Part shown: piece after piece, positions 34,203 through 46,066 of the stretch
Numbering within the stretch: position 1 is the first letter of the stretch
Layout: every line of letters starts with the position of its first letter
From: Crambe crambe
Lineage: Eukaryota; Porifera; Demospongiae; Poecilosclerida; Crambeidae
Direction: 5' to 3'
NCBI GenBank assembly: GCA_963924555.1
Contig: OZ004590.1
Location: forward strand, 4,828,001 to 4,892,000
DNA: 64,000 nt
Translations under genes and position numbers: made by a program
Notes under the pieces: model-generated
What the model was told of the DNA's origin: nothing
Databases searched by the model: none
Seen by the model: only the letters and a program-made list of their open reading frames with translations

Positions 34203-37200
34203 TCACTCCAGCATGAAAGCAATATCACTTTCTTCAAGAAGCAAAGAAGGATCAGGACATGTGATAACATACCGTTGTGACTTGGACAGTCTACGAGCAA
34301 GCCCTAAGCAGATGCTACACTTTCCAAGTTGATCATTGTAAAACTCTCCAAAAGTTTTCCCTGGATAGTCTGTCTGACTGATAGCAATTAGGTTTGGTAA
34401 ACACTGTACGTCAGTTCCTGAAGCATGAATAAGGTCTTCCACAAGGTAAAGCGTTCCAGGGCCATGGAATGCTGAACTGGTGATAGAATCGAACATAGAG
34501 ACTGAGAAAGCTTCTCCACATGCAAATGGTTGTGCTTTATAGATACGTTCATCTGGTTCATCTTCATCTCCAAAGTCAAGAAACTGGACGTTTGATTCAT
34601 GGCGGAGATCAGTGATCACTTGAACCTTTTTATCGAGCTTCTTTAGCCGCTTTTGTATGCTGAGACTGCATAAAATGGCTTCCTTATCACTGATAGCTTG
34701 TTCGTTGCTGCTCGTGTTTGAAAGACCAGTAAGAATGACGCACACACTGCAATCTTCCACTTTGGCTGCCTGAAGGTTGGACCATCGCAGAGGAGAACCA
34801 ACCACAAGGTAGACTTGTGGGATACTTCGAATAATAGGCCACTCTTTTTCAATGAATGCCTTACTACTGATGATCACGACAGGCTTAATCTTCTCTGCCG
34901 GCAAGTGCTTGCTCCGTAAGGGTTTCAAGAAATTGTGCAGGCCAAGGAGAGGTGAATTTCCATCTGCAAATATGCACAGAATTATGTGATCTCTAATATC
35001 GGCTCTAGATATTACATCCTCCATTGATAACTTATCAGGATTCAATATGGATACTTCCAGTTTGGTGGGTTCACAGACATACATATGGAACTTGCGTCCC
35101 TCACTCTCTTCATCATCTGAGTCATAATCATAGATCGATTCCGATATGTTATCATCGTCAAGACTCTCCACCAAAGCAAGCTCTGTGTTGTTACTTGGAC
35201 CAATGCTTGCTACAGGATCAAGACTAACAACCACACTTGGGTTCTCCTTAACGAGTGATCCATTTTTATCAGGATACCCAGAACCTCTGCGCTTGACTAA
35301 AGTGAATTTCCTCATGTGTTCTTGTATTTGTTTCATCACTTCTTCCCTGTTCTCAGCCGAATCAGAATGCTTATTTCCAGGGCAGCATTCGCAGAATGTG
35401 CTCACCTTCAGTACATGTTCTTTATCCTGGGCTATGAAGTATCCCAACATCATATTGGATTTTATCTTGAGTTCAGGATATGACGAGATCGAGGGATTGA
35501 CAAAGTATCGGTGGAGATTTGGTGTAAGGCTCTCCAGAGCCAACAGAACAAGATCCAATTTGTTATAACATATGCTTGCAGCTTCGTGAAATGTCATTCC
35601 ATCGAAGGCTCCTGAGAAAGTGCTAGAGTAAACCTCATTGGAGGCACCTTTGATGTAATGTTCCTTCCAAGCATCATCCCCTGTAAAAGAGGAGTAACTT
35701 GGGAAGTCGGAAGTGTAAAAGAGGTTAGCGATCAGTGTGGAGAAACCTGGACACAAACAGCTCTGAGCAAGAAGGCCTAATTTCAACTCATTCAGGCATA
35801 CGGCTATATCCACCCCAATCTTCCACCCTTCAATGTTGTACACTTGTTTCTTGCTGAAACTGTGCAGGAGTTGAATGATAATGGGTATTTCAGAAGTGGT
35901 GTTCTTCACGGAAACGACTCTGAGGAGATTAGCATTATCCTCTTCTGTAGGATTGTCAGTATGCTTATTTGCCAGGATGAATATTGCTTTCGAGCACGAG
36001 ATCTTGGCTCTTTGTAAATCTTTACCATTCAACACAGAGCCAAGGAGGTATTGAATTCGGGTGTAGTATGAACGCAAGACATTCTTGAGACCTGGATCGG
36101 GTCTTTCATGGTGTAAGAAGAGAACGTGTGTTTGAGTATCACCTCTGTCGGGATGCAAGAAGTCCTTCAGAAAGTCTTCAGCAGTCACAGATGTTATGTG
36201 ACCGCATACAATTACGTGTTGTGGCACTCGAGAAGTATCGAAGACAGCATACTGAGTCTTAGCGTAGTAATTGGAGATAACTTCAACCAGCTTTGGTAGA
36301 ATGGCTGCAAAGAAAGCCAGGCCGCCGATGATGAAGAAAGTCATGAACGCACGACCTGTGTCGGTTATAGGATGAATGTCACCGTAACCCACGGTAGAGA
36401 AAGTAACCATGATGTAGTAATAATACACCAGAAGAGGTTCATTTGTGCCATTGGAAAAGTCCTTCCAAGGATCTCCTTGGATTTCGATGAGATGAATCAG
36501 TCCTGAGCCCATCATCCATACGATTAAGAAGTAGATCAAGAGGTTGATGAGATCTATTGTGTCTTGGGAGTGGATGAAAGGAGCAAAACGCAGGACTGTT
36601 GTAATCTGCGTAAGCCAAATGAATCGCAGGGAACGTAGACCAATCCAATCCACTCCAAAAGCAATCGAGACAAAGATATGAGGCAATGTAAAGACATCCA
36701 CAAGAGTGTAGATACTGAACCAATACATTATGATGTTATTGCTTGCCAGAAATCTCACAAGGGCAAAGAGGATTAGTTGAATTACCACTACCAATTCCAT
36801 AATCTTCTTAGGATCTCCCAAGAGAGTAAAACAATGTTCTGCCTGGTTTGGATCGTAGGTGCGTACAATGCTGAGGATGATGTATACGACATTGTTCAAT
36901 AAGACACCAGTAATCAAAATCTTGCTTGCAATGGAGTCCCCTGATATCAGGTGTCGCATGAAATCTTGGATTTTCTTGTGGTAAAACTGAAATTTGGTGA
37001 AACAGGTTTTATCTTTAGAGGAAGAACTGGTGTCTGCACTATCCACCGGGATTAGCTCGGATTTCACCAGTAGCCAACGGATCGCCGCGATAATGCAGGA
37101 GAGAGATAAACCAACGATGTAAATCACAGCACTGGTGACGAGAAATACCCACCATTTTTCTTCACCTTTTGCTGGGCAGGTCATATTCACTGAAATGTTT

Positions 37201-37205
37201 TCCAT
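34203..37205 (-). CDS. BK (Slo1)-type calcium-activated potassium channel, paralogue 2, intronless
   Basis: A single 1,000-residue ORF in tandem with paralogue 1 and the same strand. Starts MENISVNMTCPAKGEEKWWV. S0 is VFLVTSAVIYIVGLSLSCII. The filter TVGYGD is at 36378-36395. RCK1 begins QHVIVCGHITS and RCK2 DHIILCIFADGNSPLLG. Calcium-site equivalents D362/D367 (KDFLHPD), E535 (SNEVY) and D895/D897 (FLDFGDEDEPDE) are retained. S4 WIGLRSLRFIWL again has Trp at the R213 position, and the magnesium-site residues are His and Gln. The S2 D153 equivalent is Glu, while R167 and the S3 D186 equivalents are kept. Divergence from paralogue 1 is concentrated in the S0-S1 loop and the RCK1-RCK2 linker. 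Confidence 0.93.
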   Translation of the reverse strand: MENISVNMTCPAKGEEKWWVFLVTSAVIYIVGLSLSCIIAAIRWLLVKSELIPVDSADTSSSSKDKTCFTKFQFYHKKIQDFMRHLISGDSIASKILITGVLLNNVVYIILSIVRTYDPNQAEHCFTLLGDPKKIMELVVVIQLILFALVRFLASNNIIMYWFSIYTLVDVFTLPHIFVSIAFGVDWIGLRSLRFIWLTQITTVLRFAPFIHSQDTIDLINLLIYFLIVWMMGSGLIHLIEIQGDPWKDFSNGTNEPLLVYYYYIMVTFSTVGYGDIHPITDTGRAFMTFFIIGGLAFFAAILPKLVEVISNYYAKTQYAVFDTSRVPQHVIVCGHITSVTAEDFLKDFLHPDRGDTQTHVLFLHHERPDPGLKNVLRSYYTRIQYLLGSVLNGKDLQRAKISCSKAIFILANKHTDNPTEEDNANLLRVVSVKNTTSEIPIIIQLLHSFSKKQVYNIEGWKIGVDIAVCLNELKLGLLAQSCLCPGFSTLIANLFYTSDFPSYSSFTGDDAWKEHYIKGASNEVYSSTFSGAFDGMTFHEAASICYNKLDLVLLALESLTPNLHRYFVNPSISSYPELKIKSNMMLGYFIAQDKEHVLKVSTFCECCPGNKHSDSAENREEVMKQIQEHMRKFTLVKRRGSGYPDKNGSLVKENPSVVVSLDPVASIGPSNNTELALVESLDDDNISESIYDYDSDDEESEGRKFHMYVCEPTKLEVSILNPDKLSMEDVISRADIRDHIILCIFADGNSPLLGLHNFLKPLRSKHLPAEKIKPVVIISSKAFIEKEWPIIRSIPQVYLVVGSPLRWSNLQAAKVEDCSVCVILTGLSNTSSNEQAISDKEAILCSLSIQKRLKKLDKKVQVITDLRHESNVQFLDFGDEDEPDERIYKAQPFACGEAFSVSMFDSITSSAFHGPGTLYLVEDLIHASGTDVQCLPNLIAISQTDYPGKTFGEFYNDQLGKCSICLGLARRLSKSQRYVITCPDPSLLLEESDIAFMLE

Positions 37206-37355
37206 TTTGAGTGAGCTTAGACTAGTTTACTTCACTATAAATGATCTGAATGACTAGCATAGCCTATTTATTCTAGGTTCTATCGTGCAGCCTGTTTCTA
37301 GTTCTTACTCCTGCTTTTATACTGCGCATGCCAGGTGCCACCTAGCGCCTAGCGC

Positions 37356-37519
37356 CTGTACGTACAGCGGATTTACGTTCCGTTCGAATATTCCGTATGC
37401 CGTGCAAAGGAAGCTTATACTTTGTGCGTACATACATTTATATTTAAAAACAAGGCATAAGCTTCCAGTGTACGGCATACGGAATATTCGAACGGAGCGT
37501 AAATCCGCTGTACGTACAG
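37356..37519. mobile_element. 164-bp near-perfect palindromic element
   Basis: Arms of about 65 bp (CTGTACGTACAGCGGATTTA ... TAAATCCGCTGTACGTACAG) flank a short AT-rich loop. It sits about 150-300 bp upstream of the second Slo gene. It could be a MITE or a foldback element. No ORF of its own, and no clear target-site duplication. Confidence 0.85.
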
Positions 37520-38215
37520 GAATGCGCAGCGCAGCTGGGCTAGATTCGATTATTGTACAGTATGTAGGCCAAAAATTTATATTGCCTGAGGTGGTTTCTT
37601 GCTACACTGTGACATGACAGTGCCTTGCTACCTAGCTAGGACCTAAATCATGAGTCACATTATGATATGATATAGACAACTACATGCAGCTGTTAGTTTA
37701 TGGCAATGGCTACTGGTGGACTGGGCAAGCATATTAAATCATTAGCTTATTTGAGAATAATAGTGGGGAATAATTGGTGGATTCGAGGGAATAATTGGTG
37801 CATTCAGGGAACATTTTGGAGCATTGTGGAATAGAATAACTTGAGAAATCTTGAGGATTATCTACCTAAGCCTAAATGCAGCTTCATAACTGGAATGAAA
37901 GCCCCTGGAAGTTTTAATTACTTATCAGAAAGACAGAAACCATGCAAACCATGCAAATCTATATAACAGTTTGATTCATAAGGATTCAGACTAAATGTAT
38001 TTCCCAGTCAAAAAAAAAAAAAAAAAAGAGCTTTGAGCATACATTACAATGCATACATTACAATCCCACAATGTGATTTGTGGACACATCCTAACAATAC
38101 TGCTGAATATCTCAGGAAAATGGCTGGTCCCAATGGTGTCCTTACTGCTTAAATTTCTCCCTTTAGGTACATATCTTGAGCATTGTAGCTACTTACTGTA
38201 ATCAAAATCAATAAA
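37520..38215. other. Intergenic between Slo paralogue 2 and the DPH6 3' end
   Basis: AT-rich with an A-run at about 38010-38027. The motif GGCTGGTCCCAATGGTGTCC (about 38122) may be a stray end of the AGGACA repeat family. No gene seen. Confidence 0.4.
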
Positions 38216-39053
38216 TTACAATCTAAGAGCATGTACAGACAGTGTGCCATTGTCCTGACACCAATAGTTCTCTGTTGCTAGTAGAGATAGTGGAATACTA
38301 TCACTGTGTGTTGCTGACAAAGACTCCAGACAAACCTGTACATCTGTAAAGAAAGAAAACCAGAACATTTTGATGCTTACCCAAGCTCAACTAAGATACA
38401 ATAAATCATGCTTGGAATCCCTCAATGTAAATCATCCCAGACTCTCTAATCCGGAGTCTATCCAAAATTATCCACATCAATAGATTCCTTTGGTTAATTG
38501 GCTTCAATGAAGCAGCTAATTACATTATTTGGCCTCATGTGAACACCTTATGAACACTTATTAGCAATGCCAGCTGATGCCAGCTAAACTTACATTATTG
38601 GGAAAGTTCATGTTTATAATTTTCATTTCAGTCATTCATTTTTTTAAAGAAAACATTTTCCACTGTTACAGAGGTATTATTTCCTAATCTAAACACGGTG
38701 TATTATAATGCACACAGCAGCAGTTTTTTATGGGAGAATGTACACACAGTTACCAACCAGTAATCAATACCTTTGTAGTTCAATGGCTTTCCTGAGCCAC
38801 ACTTTGGTGCACACACACGGATCATTGTAAGTTGATCTAACGTAAGGTTGCGCTTGGAAAGCAAGGTACTCAATCCGCTGACACAGGCAATGATGCAAGT
38901 CATTAATGGAGAATCTTCTGTGCGACGGACGTTAAGTGATGGTTGAGCTATGGAAAATATTGGGAATTTAATATTAGCATTGGGGGAACATACATATAAT
39001 ATACATACATACATACATACATACATACATACATACATACATACATACATACA

Positions 39054-39087
<34 letters not shown>

Positions 39088-42000
39088 CACACAGGTCATA
39101 GCAGCCAACCACGAGCCAATTTCCAGTTCAGGGCACCAAGATTCTTGCAGGGTAAGTAGACTGTTGTCTTCATTGCATACATTCCGTGAAGAACCTATAG
39201 ATATATTTGATATAACAATTTAAGAGCTCCAAATCAACACATACATACGTAGTGTTCTCCCCAGCATACCTTAAGCATAGGGGTCCACTATGCCTTCAAG
39301 TACTGCTTCCCTTCGATGTGGTCAATAAAATGCTATAAATACCCTTTGATGTGTGATTCTTTCACTAATATTTTAGTGAATATTAAATATTGGTCAGGCC
39401 AGGCCTGGCCAATAATTATCTTGGGGAAAACAAGGTTCATGCATACATACATACATACATACATACATACATACATACATACATACATACATACAGTATA
39501 TACATACATACATACATACATACATACATACGACGGTTCCTGCTGATTTTAGGGCCATGAAATGCCACTCCACACAGGCTCCTCGAGGCAAAGAACCAAC
39601 TTGGACGAAAGATACGGGACAATCCACTCGATTTCCTCCTACCCCCTAAAGTACAAGAAGAAAAAGTTATTCTTTTTTTGGTGGTCCTGCATTCGGAGGT
39701 TTCACTATGGGTAAAGGACACTTTGAGGACAGACCTCTCAACAAGGGGCAACGAAGGACAATCAAAAAGTACCTTTGCATATAGACTCTACACAAATAAC
39801 AAAGAGGACAACCTCTCAAAAAGATGGGTCCCATTATATCAGGGGTTTCACTGTATGCTCCTCTTCTCCTCTATCTGACCTGATCTTACCTGCCGTAGAG
39901 TCCTCTGAGCACTCCATCTTGCTTCCACTGTGGTGTAGTAGCACGTCCCGAAGAGTACAGAGGTCAAGGAGGCATGGCAAGCAGCCAAGATAGAGTCAAC
40001 ATGAGATAGAGAGAGAGGTGCTTGCTGCAGAGGAGGTACCAAGGCCATGAGGGGTGAATCCAGGCCTATTTGTCCTGCCAGCATCACCAGATGACCGACC
40101 TGAAAAAAAAAAAAAAGATGGTGTCACTTTCAAGGAATTCAACTTTCATGATCAGCCATCAAAGGATTGTTGCAGGCAGAAAGGTAGAAAGCATGAACCA
40201 GCTCCTAGGCCATGAGATGGAAGTACATTTGACTAATTTTTTTTTTAAATGTCAATTTCTCATAATATAAAAAACGGATAATTAACACCACACAAGCTAA
40301 CACCACATTGCGCACTGGTCCACTGGCATCAAAGGTATGGGTCATTAGAACTATTTTATTAAGGAAATCATTGACCATTATGGCAGTACTCAAGATACAC
40401 CAACAGAGCCTCCAACTATACTGATTCATCAGTATTTTTACTGAAATTTGACCAAAAATACTGAAGAATTTTCTTTATATTACTTTACTTATAAAATGGC
40501 TGAAAATACTGAAATTCATACCAAAATACTGAAAATGGGAGCATTTTATACTGAAATCAAACTTCATAGGTTGGAGGCACTGCACCAATTTCTCAGGTTG
40601 ATTTTTGGTTTAAATTATCATTCATTCTAACTGCTTCAATTCTTAATTTAATTTCAAATTAAAAAACAAAACAAAAAACAACAACAAAAAACTCATGGAG
40701 TGGCAGCTGCTGGCGTCTTAAATGGGAAAGTTAGAGCAGATGGTCAAGATTAGGACCATCCAGACAAAATATTAATTAATGAATCTATTCATTTACAGTG
40801 TATGCTTGACTATAGGGCCCAATGTTAGCAGGGGCCCATTCAGAGTGCGACTGAACATGCATGGAGCTCCGCCCACAAGACGTGCCTCCTTCATCCTCAT
40901 GACGTTGGCTGCATACCAGCATCTCGATACGGACATGCACACCATGTGGTAGCACCATCCCCACACACACTCTATAAAGAGAACGAGATACACCTCTAAA
41001 TATTGCAAGGTTCAACTCCTTACCAAGCAAGGGTTTATTGATCCCTTAGGGATAACTGGGGGTGGGGTTAAGATCCTTGCCGATGACTAAAACGTTTAAG
41101 GGGGGGGAGATACAAGGCATTACCCCTTACCTAGCCGGAGGGCAAACTGGGAAATATCTGGAGTAAAGAAGATTGATGTCTCTATAGTTGGTCATGTCTG
41201 GCACGTAGAGATAAACAAGACTAACATCTTTCCAACTGCAACTCATTCTTGCCAACTCTCCTTCAAGATCTTCAAACAAGTCTCGAGTCTGATCCACAAG
41301 CGACATCATATTTGGGTTCCCATTCCATGCCACCCAAATCCAATTCCCCTTGGATATACCTATGTAGGGATGTACCGGTGGAAACCTCAGACAAAGGACC
41401 CTCCAAGAAAAGGACAACTTCCCAACAAAGAACACTCTTTTGGGCCACCTCCAAGAAAAGGACAACCTCTCTATGAAAGACAAAATGGCTGATCCCAAAG
41501 TGTCCTTTACTCGGAGGTGGTTGCATTGTATATATAAGGACCAGAGTTATATCAATTATCTGTTACTAGTACCACACACACACACACACACACACGCTGC
41601 GTGAAATGTGAGCTGGATTTTCTGTCACACTCTGATGAATTCATGAGTTCTTCCCATGGACGGACAGACGTGATGAATTATTATGTCATACACAATTTTT
41701 ATGGCAAGTAAGCGCTAGGTATACACAAGTGGTCTGATTCTCCTACCTATTAGGTGGGGGTTAATTAGATTGAGAGTTTGCCTAACAACCAATACTTGTG
41801 TAGGTGTGTGGAGTATATGGAGTACACAGAGCATACTTGGCGAATTCAATTACTTGTAATGGACAAATCCATAGTAACTAAACAAAACAACACCCATGAC
41901 TTTCATACACTATAGGTAAGAACTGATCATTGTAACATACGCACACTGAGTCTGTCGGTCAATAGGAAGAAATAAATCCGGCTCTAGCTTTTCATACGTG

Positions 42001-42727
42001 AAAGCCTGCAATTTAAAAACACCATTCAGATACAAGAAGAATTTTATAGTACAAAGGGTAGTGAGCGAAAAGACTGTATAATTCCCTAATATTGTTACAA
42101 GCAGGTTTAACCAGATGTAGCACCTAGCAGCCTAACCACAGTAGCTCATGTGTCTATTGTCAGCTTCATTACTAACAGTTCTGTAGCCATAGTAGTCACT
42201 GGGAAGGGTTCAGTATCCCCTGATTCTCGGAAGAAGAGATTGCATAATGACACTTCTGGGTTCAACTACAGAATCCATTCAACCTTGTGGAATTTAATAT
42301 GGAACTATGTGCTGACTCCTGGAAGAGAAGACTGTGATGATTAATAATGTGGTGGAGAATGCAACTCTATACTCCCATTGGCACACTGAATAACAACATC
42401 CTGGCCAGACTCAAAATAATAGTAGTAATTTTGGTCAAACAAACCTGTGTAACTGTCTGGTTATAGAGGAAGTAGCTACATGCAATTGTGAGCAGCTGGA
42501 GTAGAAACAGTTATGTACTGATAGCATTGCAATACACCATGTAGTATAGAGATGTTTATTTACTTGGATGTTTGTTTACCAGACAATATTTATTTACTTG
42601 GAGGTTTGACAATACATAAAGATTTTAGAGGTATACCTTTTTCAGTCTGCAGCAATTGCTTTCAGGAACCTAAAAAAGTAGCAAATAAAGTGAATAATGA
42701 AATGCCCATAAAGTAGTACTGGGTACT

Positions 42728-42768
<41 letters not shown>

Positions 42769-45700
42769 GGGGGGGGGGCTTGTGCAGTGTGACCTGGGGA
42801 GGAAAAAGGGGGGAGGGGGAGACAGTTCTATGCACATGCCTAGCGACAGATTTTCCACCTTGTGACTTTCATTATGCCCGTTCCATTTCAACACGCCAAG
42901 AGATACTGAATATGTACCCTTCACGATTACATGCTGAGTTAGTAGTACCTGTTCGTACCTGTACCTGTAGTACCTGTTCGTACCTGTACCTGTAGTACCT
43001 GTTCGTACCTGTAGTACCTGTTTTTCTTGCAATTTCAACTCTGTCAGTTTTAAGAAGGCAACAGGTGCAAAGGCATCATCAGAGTGAAGCACAACCTTTG
43101 AACTCTCTCTATAATCATGAAATCAATTAAAAACAAGTGAACCTCCATCAAGACACTGTCCTGTGTATCCTATAACGCACAGGATGATTTTCTTCTTAAA
43201 GAGAGGACAGTCCAGTGTAAAGGTCTCGTATTCTCCGCCTTCTCCGCAAATGTTGATCCCATAGCGCTGATTCTGAATGGAAACAAAATATATTTAGCAC
43301 TCATTTTTTTTAACCTGCATATCCTACTAGCTCACTCACACGCCACTTGCACACATTTTAAACTGAAACTACACTACTTGCGTACCAAAGTACAAAGTTC
43401 AGGGTACAGCTCCTCGATCGTCTTGCCAAGGTGCTTGTCGGGATTGAGTCCTAAAAAGAGTAGGGAGGAATTAGACGGTGAAAACAGGTTTCACATACTG
43501 CAAAACCACCTGTGCATGGGAAAGTGAGTGAGTGACCTTAATGGGGGGAGGTGGGTCTTCATTTCAGGCCGGCTTAATTAGAGAGTTTTCACTGTTTCAT
43601 GGATTATATAACTTTGGATATATTATGTGCAGTTGACCTGACAGACCACAGAACTTGCAATACCTGCTATACTTCTTTCAACAGGAGAAACTGTAATTTT
43701 GGATGGACAATTGTCCTGCATGTGTCACATAACTACCCCTGCATATATAATATTAATTATGTACCCCCCCCCCCCCCAAAAAAAAAAAAAAAAAAAAAAG
43801 TGCTAAGACCACCTCCTTTTCTACATGCAGCACAATCAGCCCATGCAAGGTCTAATTGTTAAGCAACACCTGACCACCACCCTGTAATATGATACCAACT
43901 GAGGCACTGTGCTTCATTTAGTCAGAGGAATGGCTTCAAGATGAGCAACACGAAACTGCTGACCTCATGGCTTAGAATGAAATTTCATCCCAATCAGTGT
44001 GTAATTATATGCTAATTTGTACCCAAACTTCCATATAGGCCATCAGGTGCAGTGACCAATCACACCATACCTAATGCTGCCACTTTGATCACGATAGCGT
44101 GGACTCCGGAGTCAATCATCTCCCTTAGCAACTGCTCCTGATCACGCCTCCAGAGGTAAGCCAAACTCACCAATCCTAGTCGGCCACAACTGCAGTAACA
44201 ACAAAATCATGCAGACACAACCATTTTTGAGTGCTCTCATAGCAGTGATTGGATTTGTCTTTGTGAGGCAACTTCTAGGAATACTAGCTACTATGGAATG
44301 TAATGAGTTAATATGATAACTATCACCAGTATCATTTGTATCAAGTGCTCTCATAGCAGTGATTGGATTTGGTCTTTGTGAGGCAACTTCCAGGAATACT
44401 ATGGAATGTACTGAGTTTAATACGACATTATCATAATCATTTTGTATCATATTACATTTCTATTGTGTGTGATTTTATTGTGTGTGATTTGGCCACAGTC
44501 TTAGATTTCATCATGCAGTAGCTATTATATAAAGAGAAAGCTGAAGAAAGAGTTTGGAAACTCACACATTTTCCACTCTTAGTCGTTGGTAGTCAGATAG
44601 AATGGCCCCACTGGCCACACCCTCTACTCCTCCCTCCACTTCCTCTGTCACTTTCTTTAGGAGTTCGTAGAGCTCTTCCACCTCATCCCCTTCCTGAGGG
44701 ACATAGTTCATCTCCTTGGTAACAGATATTCCATGAGTGGTGGTGCGATAGAGGGGTAAGCCCATGGCCTCGGCATAAAGGTGGACTCCCTCATGACCAA
44801 CAGTCTGGAACATGAAACTATCCAATTCATCTAATCAGATCAGGGAACAACACAAAAAATTCACACTGAAAAATTTAATTGTTCAGACCTCAAGCTCTGA
44901 TAGTTACACAATACACTGGTCTGGTAGTATTACCGTCATTAAAGCCATCTACAGGATCACATCTCAATGCACAAAATTAATAGCTAAATAATTAATTAAA
45001 AAGGGCTTACCCTTGTCCTTAGTTTGCAGGTTAGCCAATGCCACAATCTCGTGTCCAGCTGCCACACACTTCATCATGTTATAGCAGCTGTCCTTGCCGC
45101 CACTGGAAGAGAGTGTATAGGTAGTCCACTGGCATAGGAACAGGGGTGGCTAGGGTGGCCAAAGTCACTCTTATGAGGAATCTGGCATGTTACACTATCC
45201 CCAATAAATCACGATATTTAGCACCAATGTTGGCTTCACTACAGGGTGTGACTTGCTTCACTTCATGCACTGTGTGATTGCCTGCATAAGTGGAGGCAAA
45301 AGGAGTGTTTGGAACCCAAAACTGTGTGCTGCATTACAGTTACTCAATCAGCGAGAGATACCTTTGAAATGATACGTGGATAGTCACAGGTGTGATTGTT
45401 TAAGGAAATAACAGTTGTGTGAGTTATCTAATGTGTGACCCAGAGTACAGTGCAATATGCATACATAAACTTTCCAAGAGACATCTCTGAAGTTACACGT
45501 GCATACAGGTGTGTGATTATTAAAAGTAATTTTGTGAGTTATCTAATGTGTGACCTTGAAAGCATACAAGCCTTAATATGGATGTGTCATGTATTGTATA
45601 CATTGACTATTTTTTTCTAAGTCAGAATTTCTATTTCAGCTACAGGTCTAGCTTGAGAATAAAAGGGAGTGGGATTGAAATCCCCTCCAGCCTAGTCTCT

Positions 45701-45953
45701 CCTTGAGTTGGTAAAGGGTCTGGCTACGCGAGATATCCGGCCAGGCCGCGCCAGCTGGCCTTGCCTAGCCGGCCTAGCCTAGCCTGGTTGGTAAAGGGTC
45801 GGCTACGCCAGACTATCCAGCCCCTAGCTGGCCCTAGGACATTGAAGCAATCATAAAAAAAATTCTTTGCCCCCAACCTGGCCACCCTAAGGAAACCATC
45901 TTCCCACGCCACTGGGTACTACTTACTTACCTGATCAATGCTACCACTCGCAT
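38216..45953 (-). CDS. DPH6: Diphthine-ammonia ligase with C-terminal RidA-like domains
   Basis: DPH6 amidates diphthine on eEF2, the last step of diphthamide synthesis, in the cytosol. The first exon (45931-45953) encodes MRVVALI; an in-frame ATG three codons upstream (45962) is possible. The PP-loop [20 protein letters not shown] spans the next exon. Then come [71 protein letters not shown] and [20 protein letters not shown]. Two RidA/YjgF-type regions follow: [20 protein letters not shown] with [14 protein letters not shown], and [16 protein letters not shown] with [17 protein letters not shown] and [12 protein letters not shown]. The gene ends at TAA 38216-38218. Yeast DPH6 has this two-part architecture; human DPH6 lacks the RidA half. 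The introns hold many repeats. Confidence 0.94.
39001..39531. repeat. Two (TACA)n microsatellites in DPH6 introns
   Basis: Uninterrupted ACAT repeats at 39001-39081 and 39441-39531, the second with a short break. They create spurious Tyr/Ile/His/Thr ORFs on both strands. Confidence 0.95.
39690..39857. mobile_element. Interspersed 'AAAGGACACT' repeat, copy 1 (DPH6 intron)
   Basis: Starts near TTCGGAGGTTTCACTATGGG and ends AGGGGTTTCACTGTATG, with internal AGGACA..CCTCTCAA blocks. Related copies are at 41376-41530, 51985-52140, 60030-60120, 61826-62045 and 62720-62864. The ends resemble the ACAGTGGAACCTC inverted repeats of small mariner-type elements. Confidence 0.65.
41376..41530. mobile_element. 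Interspersed 'AAAGGACACT' repeat, copy 2 (DPH6 intron)
   Basis: GGTGGAAACCTCAGACAAAGGA at the left, CCCAAAGTGTCCTTTACTCG and GAGGTGGTTGC at the right, with GAAAAGGACAACCTCTCTATG inside. Same family as 39690-39857. Confidence 0.65.
42729..43025. repeat. Poly-G tract and GTACCTGT minisatellite in a DPH6 intron
   Basis: A G-run of about 50 bp (42729-42779, one A near the end) is followed at 42945-43020 by tandem units of GTACCTGTTCGTACCTGTA type. Confidence 0.9.
44229..44405. repeat. Tandem duplication in a DPH6 intron
   Basis: Two direct copies, about 110 bp apart, of a segment beginning GTGCTCTCATAGCAGTGATT and including TTTGTGAGGCAACTTC and GGAATACT. Confidence 0.8.
45711..45830. repeat. 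'GGTAAAGGGTCGGCTACGCC' repeat unit
   Basis: Two copies of TTGGTAAAGGGTC(T)GGCTACGC occur at about 45711 and 45781. The same motif occurs at about 11934-11955 next to the PGP pseudogene, so it is an interspersed family. It lies in the first intron of DPH6. Confidence 0.6.
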
Positions 45954-45980
45954 CTTGCGCATTGCATATAGCCGGATATA

Positions 45981-46000
45981 TATATATATGCGCATGCTCA
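45981..46000 (-). promoter_or_regulatory. NRF1-like site in the DPH6 promoter
   Basis: TGCGCATGCTCA lies about 35-45 bp upstream of the DPH6 start, in the 113-bp gap between DPH6 and the PAN2 stop. Confidence 0.4.
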
Positions 46001-46066
46001 GTTGTCTACCCCTTACCCACCCGCGCGAGACTAGTGAATAATGCATACAATTAAAAGTTGTTGGTA

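Noticed and set aside
39001-39531. Possible CRISPR-like array
   Set aside because: Pure 4-bp repeats without spacers in a eukaryotic intron; not a CRISPR.
38703-39751. ORFs of repeated Met-Tyr-Val-Cys or Thr-Tyr-Ile-His
   Set aside because: Translations of (TACA)n microsatellites; only short exons of DPH6 inside this range are real.
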